Source: Mycolicibacterium duvalii (GTDB lineage Bacteria; Actinomycetota; Actinomycetes; Mycobacteriales; Mycobacteriaceae). From it: a stretch of 64,000 nt of DNA. Shown in pieces: positions 57,664 to 64,000 of this stretch (the stretch's first letter is position 1; each line of letters opens with the position of its first letter). The position numbers were made by a program, and so were the translations under genes. The notes beneath the pieces are model-generated. The model ran no database searches. It saw only the letters and a list, made by a program, of their open reading frames with translations, and was not told the origin of the DNA. The stretch covers positions 992,001 through 1,056,000 of the forward strand of contig NZ_AP022563.1 of NCBI RefSeq assembly GCF_010726645.1, given 5' to 3'.

Positions 57664-58905
57664 ATGGTGGAATCGCCAACCGTCGAGGAGCTCGAGCAGA
57701 GCATCCGGGATGCACAGGAGAAGTTCAATGCGGGTATGGGGGCAGACGGCGACGCGTCCCCATATCCGCTGTTGAAGCGATTGCGCGCGCAGGCGTCCGT
57801 CCATCCGGGCTGGCCGGAAATGGGTCTTATCGGAAACCCGGACGACGGGCGGTCACCGACGTTCACCGCGTATTCGTTCGACGCCGTCAAGGCGGTATTC
57901 ACCGACAACATCACTTTCAGCACGCGATGCTATGAAGATGTCGTGCGGCCACTGCAGGGGCCGACGATTCTCGAGATGCAAGAACCCGAGCATGCCGTGT
58001 ACCGCAAGTTGCACGAATTCGCTTTCGCCCGCTCGTCGATGAAGCGGTGGGATGGTGAACTGGTCGGTCCGCTGGTGGACCAGACCATCGCGCGGTTCAA
58101 GGAGGACAGGCGCGCCGATCTGGTCGATGCGGTTTTCATGCCGATCCCGGTACGGGTGATCGCCGCATTGCTCGGACTTCCCGATTCCGACGTGCTGTGG
58201 TTCCACCGTCTGGCGATCGACATGCTGGGGTTTCGTGCCGACATGGAGACCGCAATGGCGGCGTCGGCGCAGATGAAGGACTACTTCGTCGACATCCTGG
58301 CCGAAAAGCGCAGATCTCCACAGGACGACATGGTGTCGATTCTGGCCACTGCCGAGGTCGACGGCATGAAGATGTCCGACGAGCAGATTTATGGCTTCAT
58401 GCGCAACCTGCTTCCGGCAGGTGCCGAGACGACATCGCGTTCCACGGCGAGCCTGGCGTACGCATTGCTGACGCATCCCGATCAGATGGACGCGGTGCGA
58501 ACGGACCGAAGTCTGTTGCCGCAAGCCATCGAGGAGGGCATTCGCTGGGAGACTCCGCTGTTGAACTTCATGCGCGAGGTCACCTGCGATACCGAATTGG
58601 CCGGAGTGTCCATCCCCGAGGGCGCCACCATGATGCTCAGCCTGGGAAGTGCCAACCATGACGAAGGTCGTTGGGAGAACCCGGAGGAGTTCAACGTCTT
58701 CCGCGAGCGTAAGCCGCACATCGGCTTTGCGCATGGTGCGCATGTGTGTCTCGGCATGCACCTGGCTCGGTTGGAGAGCACGAAGATCTTCAACGCCCTG
58801 TTCGATCAGTTGCCGGGTCTTCGCCTGGACCCGGATGCGCCGGCGCCCTATATCACCGGGACCATGTTCCGGTCGCCGTCGCGCCTCGACGTGATCTGGG
58901 ATTGA
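57664..58905 (+). CDS. Cytochrome P450
   Basis: A 413-residue soluble bacterial P450. The I-helix oxygen-activation motif is AGAETTSR (about residues 253-260), the ExxR motif is in EEGIRWETP, and the heme loop GFAHGAHVCLGMHLARLE carries the proximal cysteine C362. It is likely to hydroxylate a hydrophobic small molecule. Substrate not predictable. ATG at 57664 has GAGGGG 7 bases upstream. First gene of an apparent operon with two DapB-like genes and an SDR. Confidence 0.94.
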   Translation: MVESPTVEELEQSIRDAQEKFNAGMGADGDASPYPLLKRLRAQASVHPGWPEMGLIGNPDDGRSPTFTAYSFDAVKAVFTDNITFSTRCYEDVVRPLQGPTILEMQEPEHAVYRKLHEFAFARSSMKRWDGELVGPLVDQTIARFKEDRRADLVDAVFMPIPVRVIAALLGLPDSDVLWFHRLAIDMLGFRADMETAMAASAQMKDYFVDILAEKRRSPQDDMVSILATAEVDGMKMSDEQIYGFMRNLLPAGAETTSRSTASLAYALLTHPDQMDAVRTDRSLLPQAIEEGIRWETPLLNFMREVTCDTELAGVSIPEGATMMLSLGSANHDEGRWENPEEFNVFRERKPHIGFAHGAHVCLGMHLARLESTKIFNALFDQLPGLRLDPDAPAPYITGTMFRSPSRLDVIWD

Positions 58906-58912
58906 GCCGACG

Positions 58913-59959
58913 GTGACACGCGTCATTCAATGGGCCACCGGTGTGACCGGAACGATGTCACTCCGCCATGTCATCGGCCGAGATGATCTGGACCTGGTGG
59001 GTGTCCGAGTGTACGACCCCGCCAAGTCGGGTGTCGATGCGGGATCTCTTTGTGGAATGCCGGAAACCGGCGTGTCGGCGACCGATGACCGCGACGCGCT
59101 GCTGACCACTGACGCCGACGTCGTGCTCTACATGGGCAAGGTCGAAACCGACACACCCGGATGTTTCGCCGACGTCTGCGACCTTCTCGCGTCCGGAAAG
59201 AACGTGATCACCACCGGCAGCCGGTTCATTCACCCACGTTCACTCGACGGGTCTCTGGCCGATGGCATCGAGACAGCCTGCGAAAGAGGAAATTCGACGT
59301 TTCTGGGCCTGGGCCTGTATCCGGGATTCATCGGGGAGACACTCGCACCCATCCTGTCCCGGATCACCGCGCGCGCTGACCGCATCGATGTTCGCGAAGT
59401 GCTGAACTACTCCACCTACGCGAGTCACGACCTGATCTTCAACGCGATGGGGTTCGGATTCCCGCCGGAGGACACCACTCCGTTGCTCACCAACACTCAG
59501 TACGCGGCCAGCGCCTGGATAGGCAGCGCCACGGTGCTCGCGCAGGCGCTGGGTCTCGAGATCCGCGGCGTCGAAGGCTACCGCGAGGTTGCCACCACGC
59601 CGAGGGCGTTGACAGTGGCTGCCGGCGAGATTCCCGCGGGAACGGTGGGCGCGATGCGTTTCGGCGTGGTGGCCGACTGCGGCGACGTGACGCTGTCTGT
59701 TGAACACCTCACCCGTATGGCCGATGACTTGGCGCCCGACTGGCCCGCTGAGATCGGCTACGAGGTGAGCTTTTCCGGCGAGCCGAACCTGCGAATTCAT
59801 CTCGTGATCGGCTCACATGACGAAGATCATGCCCAACAGGGATGTCTTGCCACAGCCATGCACGCGATCAACGCCATCCCCGCGGTGATGGCTGCCGACC
59901 CCGGGGCCTATGACTTGTCGACGATCACGCCGTTCGTCGCGCACTGGGCGGGGAGCTGA
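58913..59959 (+). CDS. Dihydrodipicolinate-reductase-like dehydrogenase, paralogue 2
   Basis: A 348-residue paralogue of the gene at 56449-57540: Rossmann VIQWATGVTGTMSLRHVIG, LVGVRVYDPAKSGVDAGSLC, ITTGSRFIHPRSL and GLYPGFIGETLAPIL. The YDPAK and GxxC(G) segments are shared with paralogue 1. GTG start 7 bases after the P450 stop. The TGA overlaps the next ATG (TGATG). Together with the third copy it suggests related or sequential reactions on one pathway. Confidence 0.83.
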   Translation: MTRVIQWATGVTGTMSLRHVIGRDDLDLVGVRVYDPAKSGVDAGSLCGMPETGVSATDDRDALLTTDADVVLYMGKVETDTPGCFADVCDLLASGKNVITTGSRFIHPRSLDGSLADGIETACERGNSTFLGLGLYPGFIGETLAPILSRITARADRIDVREVLNYSTYASHDLIFNAMGFGFPPEDTTPLLTNTQYAASAWIGSATVLAQALGLEIRGVEGYREVATTPRALTVAAGEIPAGTVGAMRFGVVADCGDVTLSVEHLTRMADDLAPDWPAEIGYEVSFSGEPNLRIHLVIGSHDEDHAQQGCLATAMHAINAIPAVMAADPGAYDLSTITPFVAHWAGS

Positions 59960-61035
59960 TGTCCCTGCGCGTCATCGTGATCGGAACCGGTGGCGTTGGC
60001 GCGCACGCACTACGTGCGGTGCTGGCAAATCGTCGTTACGACCTCACCGGCGTCTGGGTGTCCTCAGACGAGAAGGCGGGTAAGGACGCAGGCGAACTCG
60101 CCGGACTCGGTCGGGCTACCGGGATCCTGGCCACCACCGATCTGGGTGCCCTGCTGGAGACCGAGCCGGACTGCGCGATCTACACCGCGATCGCCGACAC
60201 CCGGATGCTCGAAGCTCTTGACGATTACCGTCGAATCCTCGCCGCCGGGGTCAACGTGGTCGGCACCGGCGGCACATTCCTGCAGTTCCCGTGGGGCGTC
60301 GTGCCCGACGAGCTGTTTGCGCCGCTTGAGTTGGCGGCCAAAGCCAATGGGGTGAGTCTCTACGTCAACGGGATCGACCCCGGCTTCGCCAACGACATCG
60401 TGCCTCTCGCACTGGCGGGCACCTGCCAGAGCGTCGAACAGATCCGCTGTATCGAGATCTGCGACTACTCGACCTACGACAGCGCACTCGTCATGTGCGA
60501 TCTGATGGGATTCGGCAGGCCACTCGAGGACGTCCCGATGGTGCTGTCGCCTGGAGCTCTGTCGATGGCCTGGGGTTCGGTCATCAAGCTGGGGGCGAAG
60601 TGGCTCGACGTGGAGCTCGGCGAGATCACCGAGCGGTCCGTCCGGGTGCCCGCGCCGGAGTCGTTCGATACTGCGTGGGGTCACATCGCCGAGGGGACCG
60701 CCGCGGCCCTGAGATTCGAGGTGGCCGGCTTGGTGGACGGTCAACCCGTCATCGTGGCCGAACACGTCACCCGCATGCGTGACGACCTGTGCCCGGACTG
60801 GCCGCGCCCTGTCTCCGGTTCATACACCTATCGGATCGAGATCACGGGGGAGCCCTCCTATGTCATGGACTTCAACCTCAGTAGCCGCAACGGTGATCAT
60901 GCGCACGCAGGCATGGTGGCCACGGCGTCCCGAGTGGTGAACAGCATCCCGGCCGTGGTCGCGGCGCCACCCGGCATCGTCACCACACTCGACCTTCCCC
61001 TGCCGTCTGGGAAGGGGTTGTTTCACCGATTATGA
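59959..61035 (+). CDS. Dihydrodipicolinate-reductase-like dehydrogenase, paralogue 3
   Basis: A 358-residue, more diverged family member: VIGTGGVGAHALRAVLANRR at the Rossmann start, TGVWVSSDEKAGKDAGELAG, VVGTGGTFLQFPWG, and NGIDPGFANDIVPLAL. The C-terminal part keeps MCDLMGFGRPLEDVP, matching FNAMGFGFPPEDTTP in paralogue 2 and LIDLMGMGRPPADV in paralogue 1. Coupled at both ends (TGATG and TATGA overlaps), so it is translated with its neighbours. Substrate unknown. Confidence 0.82.
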   Translation: MSLRVIVIGTGGVGAHALRAVLANRRYDLTGVWVSSDEKAGKDAGELAGLGRATGILATTDLGALLETEPDCAIYTAIADTRMLEALDDYRRILAAGVNVVGTGGTFLQFPWGVVPDELFAPLELAAKANGVSLYVNGIDPGFANDIVPLALAGTCQSVEQIRCIEICDYSTYDSALVMCDLMGFGRPLEDVPMVLSPGALSMAWGSVIKLGAKWLDVELGEITERSVRVPAPESFDTAWGHIAEGTAAALRFEVAGLVDGQPVIVAEHVTRMRDDLCPDWPRPVSGSYTYRIEITGEPSYVMDFNLSSRNGDHAHAGMVATASRVVNSIPAVVAAPPGIVTTLDLPLPSGKGLFHRL

Positions 61036-61946
61036 ACCGCATCGATCTTGCGGGCCGCGTCGTCCTCGTCACCGGTGGTGGACGGGGGTTGGGCGAGGCC
61101 TACTGCCGTGAACTCGCACACCGCGGCGCGGCGGTCGTGGTGCACGACAACGGTTCAGGTATCGGGGGTCGCGGTCACGATCCTGCTCCAGCGCAGGATG
61201 TGGCGGCCGCCATCGTCGACGACGGCGGACGGGCCGTGGCGTGTGTCAGCGACTCCAGCACTGACGCCGGGGGTCGAGAGGCGATCATGCTGGCGCTGCG
61301 CGAGTACGGCCGGCTGGATGCCGTGGTCGCGAACGCAGGGATCATCCACGACGACAGCTTCGAGGACTGGCCGACCGATCGGTTCGAGGCCCTGCTGCGT
61401 CACCATCTGATGGCGGCGTTTCACGTGGTGCGTCCCGCATTCGCGGTGATGAAGGATACGGGCTATGGCCGAATCGTGTTCGTGTCATCGGCAGCCGGGG
61501 TCTTCGGCCAGCCGCGACTGGCCGGATACGCCGCCGCCAAGACGGGGATGCTCGGATTGATGAACGTGGTCGCTCTCGAGGGCGCGGAGTTCGGCATCAC
61601 CGCGAACGCGATCATGCCGATGGCAGCGACGCGAATGGCGCGGGCCCTGATGGCCGACGCTGCCGACACCGCCGACGGGCGGGAGTTCCTCGACAGTCTG
61701 CGCGTCGATCAGGTGGCTCCGGTTGTCGCCTACCTGGCCAGCGAGTCATGTAGTCGAACACAATTGGTGCTCAGTGCGTTCCGTGGCCGGGTGGCTGCCC
61801 TGCAGATCGGTGTGACACGAGGCTGGATCAGCGAGACCGGCATGGTGAGCGCCGAGGACGTAGCGAGTCACCTGGATGAGATCACCGACACTCACGACCT
61901 GTTGGTGCCCGGTTCGATCTTCGACGAAATGGCCTCCTTGTCGTGA
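61032..61946 (+). CDS. Short-chain dehydrogenase (MFE-2/hydroxyacyl-CoA-like)
   Basis: A 304-residue SDR with TGGGRGLGEAYCRELAHRGA at the nucleotide site and VVVHDNGSGIGGRGHDPAPA, the insertion seen in type 2 multifunctional enzyme-like 3-hydroxyacyl-CoA dehydrogenases. Catalytic Ser in VFVSSAAGVFG and Tyr/Lys in YAAAKTGML. The C-terminus (about 200-304) is longer than a minimal SDR. An oxidative step on a hydroxy or hydroxyacyl intermediate is plausible. Overlaps the upstream gene by 4 bases. Confidence 0.87.
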   Translation: MNRIDLAGRVVLVTGGGRGLGEAYCRELAHRGAAVVVHDNGSGIGGRGHDPAPAQDVAAAIVDDGGRAVACVSDSSTDAGGREAIMLALREYGRLDAVVANAGIIHDDSFEDWPTDRFEALLRHHLMAAFHVVRPAFAVMKDTGYGRIVFVSSAAGVFGQPRLAGYAAAKTGMLGLMNVVALEGAEFGITANAIMPMAATRMARALMADAADTADGREFLDSLRVDQVAPVVAYLASESCSRTQLVLSAFRGRVAALQIGVTRGWISETGMVSAEDVASHLDEITDTHDLLVPGSIFDEMASLS

Positions 61947-62033
61947 GAGCGGACTTCGCGGCCACCCGTGCCCGGCCGGCTTGGCGCAGTGGCTGCCCGC
62001 GGCCGAAGACGCTCGAGAGGAAGACGATCGAAC

Positions 62034-63026
62034 ATGTACGAGCACGTTGAGTTCAGCGTCATCAGCCAACAACCGACGTTGGACCACTACCGCCGTGATT
62101 GGCGGCCGGACTCGGCCCCTGGTTTGTGCGGCATCTGGTTGGGCGGAATCGTCAGCGACGCAGCGGGCAACGACTACTGGGGAGTGCGCGGGTGTGACGA
62201 CTTCATCGCAGGGATGACGCACGTGGTGTCTCCTATCTGTGGCTTTCGTTCGCTGCGCAAGGGTATGGACGTCGACGCCCCGCACCTGTTCGACGATTAC
62301 TCGACGCTCGACTGGTTCGAACCCATGCAGTTGGTCGAAACTGACTCCAGCGTGCAACTGAGCTACCAAAGCGGCCGAATCGAACGGGATGCTGACGGAT
62401 TCCACTGGTACGACGCGAGCGGGCGATGGGAGCTCCACGGTCAGACGGTCAGTGACATCGTCATGACCCACGTGCCGCCACAGCAGGGGATCGATGCCGA
62501 CGTCTACTACCGGCACGAACTGATGTATGCCACCGGGAAGATCAACGGTACTGAGGTTTCGGGGTACACCCACCAGGACTTCGCCTACGGTCCGGCGGGC
62601 ACGACATACACCGAGCTGCCGATAGTCCGCGACCTGCAAGGCATGTGGGTGTCCTGGTTGCACGAGTTCGCAGACGGGGAGCTTGGCGGCGGCAGCTTCT
62701 GGCAGGGCCGGGACAGCGTGTCCTTCGGACCGGGTTATCAACTCAAGAGTGGTGCCACCACGGTGCACAAGGACGTCGTGGCCAGGCCGACCTTCAACGG
62801 CGCAGGAAAACTCGTCGCTCTTGATGTGTCGATGGGGTCCGACACCTACACGATGTCGTTCGACTCGAGTGGCAGCCCGCTGCACACCTTCGGTCCGCTG
62901 ACTGCGACCGCGTCGGGAAAGAGCATTGCGCGAAGCTGGTGTTGGTCGGAATACGGGGGCGGCCTCATCACCCCGGAACTCCTCGACGTGGCGACGCAGG
63001 CTTACGCGCTCGTCAGGGGCCGCTGA
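62034..63026 (+). CDS. Unrecognised protein in the P450 cluster
   Basis: I do not recognise this family with confidence. The 330-residue product has no signal peptide or membrane segment. It is rich in Trp/Tyr/Gly and alternating beta-like strands (VQLSYQSGRIERDADGFHWY, GRWELHGQTVSD, GELGGGSFWQGRDSVSFGPG), recalling AttH/CrtC-type lipocalin-like beta barrels. That is only an impression. GAGAGGAAGA precedes the ATG at 62034. An 87-base gap separates it from the SDR, so it may have its own start. Confidence 0.7.
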   Translation: MYEHVEFSVISQQPTLDHYRRDWRPDSAPGLCGIWLGGIVSDAAGNDYWGVRGCDDFIAGMTHVVSPICGFRSLRKGMDVDAPHLFDDYSTLDWFEPMQLVETDSSVQLSYQSGRIERDADGFHWYDASGRWELHGQTVSDIVMTHVPPQQGIDADVYYRHELMYATGKINGTEVSGYTHQDFAYGPAGTTYTELPIVRDLQGMWVSWLHEFADGELGGGSFWQGRDSVSFGPGYQLKSGATTVHKDVVARPTFNGAGKLVALDVSMGSDTYTMSFDSSGSPLHTFGPLTATASGKSIARSWCWSEYGGGLITPELLDVATQAYALVRGR

Positions 63027-63108
63027 CGGGCCGGACTCCGGGTGGGGTGGATTTGTGTGAAACCCGCTGGGAATCAGCGATTGCCGGAGGTGCTTATCCG
63101 TGATGGCT

Positions 63109-63114
63109 TAGGCT
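63109..63114 (+). promoter_or_regulatory. -10 box TAGGCT for a leaderless hydrolase mRNA
   Basis: TAGGCT includes the in-frame stop TAG at 63109-63111 that bounds the open frame. The GTG at 63121 follows after six bases, fitting a leaderless start. Confidence 0.4.
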
Positions 63115-63120
63115 GTGCAG

Positions 63121-64000
63121 GTGCGCACTTCTGCGGCGGAGCCATCCGGAAATGTGTCCAGGCGCCGCGGCTGCTGGTTGACCCGAGCCAAGCCCGGGGA
63201 CTATCTGATCGCGCTGAGCACCGCTGCTGCCTCGATACCGGTTGTCGGCAGGCACCTCGAGTTGTTGGGCGGATTTGCCGCTCTCGGAGTGGGAGGACGC
63301 GACTATCTGCCCGATATCCTGCTGGCGCTTTCCAAACCGCGGCTGGACGCGGACGCGGCGCAACGGCGACGGCTGCAGCGGGCACTGACTCCGAACGTGT
63401 TGCTGGAGGCGTTGGGAGACGTCGTCACCGCCGAGCGGCTCGCCCAGCCCTGGCCCTCGCATCCGAATCTTGTGCCGGTCTGGAAGGCCACTCGGCAACG
63501 GCGCTACGTGCACGCCTCCTCAGTCCGCTACGGCGACCATCCACGGCAGCTGCTCGACGTCTGGCGCGTCGCAGACCCGCCGAGGCGTCCGGCACCCGTG
63601 ATGGTCTTCATCCCCGGCGGCGCGTGGGTTTTCGGGCGAAGGGAACTGCAGGGCCACGAATTGATGGCGCACATGGCGCGCCGCGGATGGATCTGCCTGT
63701 CGGTCCAATACCGCACCAGCCCGCACCACCGCTGGCCGCGCCAGATGACCGACGTGAAGACGGCGATCGCATGGGCGCGGGAGCACATCGACGAGTTCGG
63801 CGGCGATCCTGATTTCATCACCGTGGCGGGGTGTTCGGCCGGTGGTCATCTGGCGAGTCTGGCGGGTCTGAGCGCCAACGACCCCGAGTGGAGGACCGAC
63901 GGCGGGGCAGGCACCGACGCGTCAGTCGACGCGGTGGTCAGCGTTTACGGTCTGTATGACTGGCAGGACAGATCCACGCGCCAACGCGACCGCTTCGTGC
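63121..64000 (+). CDS. Alpha/beta hydrolase (carboxylesterase/lipase type), 5' part
   Basis: The frame runs off the window end, giving at least 293 residues. An N-terminal helical segment of about 145 residues (PGDYLIALSTAAASIPVVGR, DILLALSKPRLDADAAQRRR) precedes the hydrolase core. The core has VMVFIPGGAWVFGRRE, where the usual HGGG oxyanion histidine is replaced by Pro, and the nucleophile serine in VAGCSAGGHLASLAGL. It resembles mycobacterial Lip-type esterases with an N-terminal extension. A frame stop at 63109-63111 limits the start to GTG 63115 or 63121. I prefer 63121 for the -10 spacing. Confidence 0.85.
   Translation, partial: MRTSAAEPSGNVSRRRGCWLTRAKPGDYLIALSTAAASIPVVGRHLELLGGFAALGVGGRDYLPDILLALSKPRLDADAAQRRRLQRALTPNVLLEALGDVVTAERLAQPWPSHPNLVPVWKATRQRRYVHASSVRYGDHPRQLLDVWRVADPPRRPAPVMVFIPGGAWVFGRRELQGHELMAHMARRGWICLSVQYRTSPHHRWPRQMTDVKTAIAWAREHIDEFGGDPDFITVAGCSAGGHLASLAGLSANDPEWRTDGGAGTDASVDAVVSVYGLYDWQDRSTRQRDRFV

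Overview
The window is high-GC actinobacterial DNA from a fast-growing Mycobacterium (Mycolicibacterium type). The basis is the gene content and order (dcw cluster ending in wag31, mshC for mycothiol, R2lox, lppL, cysQ, metH-hisE-hisG), frequent GTG/TTG starts, many ATGA overlaps, and several start codons placed 7 to 9 bases after a TANNNT -10 box (leaderless mRNA). Much of the backbone has the order of M. tuberculosis Rv2120c-Rv2151c, read in reverse. Family names and H37Rv comparisons are from memory, not from a search.

Region 1 (1-10.8 kb) is the division and cell wall cluster: murD (3' end only), ftsW, murG, murC, ftsQ, ftsZ, pgeF, a YggS-type PLP protein, sepF, a YggT protein, wag31, and a small membrane protein with an in-frame 27-bp tandem repeat. 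Region 2 (10.8-28.1 kb) is accessory relative to M. tuberculosis: a phosphoribosyltransferase, a SulA/TIGR01777 epimerase, a class I glutamine amidotransferase, a 2309-residue secreted multi-domain glycoside hydrolase, a nitrate transporter plus a fused assimilatory nitrate reductase/flavoprotein, an acyltransferase-3 membrane protein and a tRNA-Leu(GAG). Region 3 (28.2-49.3 kb) returns to conserved backbone: M20 peptidase, PEBP protein, pyrD/DUF5703/lppL, uppP, a histidine phosphatase, DUF3090, an SCO1664-like protein, cysQ, mshC, a patatin, PAC2, metH, a HAD hydrolase, a sugar porter, hisE, hisG, DUF4126 and a flavin disulfide oxidoreductase.

Region 4 (49.3-64 kb) is a catabolic or accessory region. 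It holds a TetR-R2lox pair with a perfect palindrome over its predicted start site, an SDR-ALDH-ADH operon, a second TetR divergent from a substrate-binding-type protein that has no signal peptide, three dihydrodipicolinate-reductase-like paralogues, a cytochrome P450, another SDR, an unrecognised protein, and an alpha/beta hydrolase that runs off the window.

The two most unusual things are these. (a) The giant hydrolase carries a GH18-like and a GH5 catalytic domain, two CBM2-like domains and six Calx-beta domains, and its GH5 domain is inserted inside the sixth Calx-beta domain. (b) Three copies of a 19-bp operator-like motif (AACC...TGTATGTT) occur only in the two divergent promoter regions of the P450/DapB-like/TetR cluster that I read, which suggests one local regulon of unknown substrate. 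No IS element, integrase, CRISPR array or rRNA was found.
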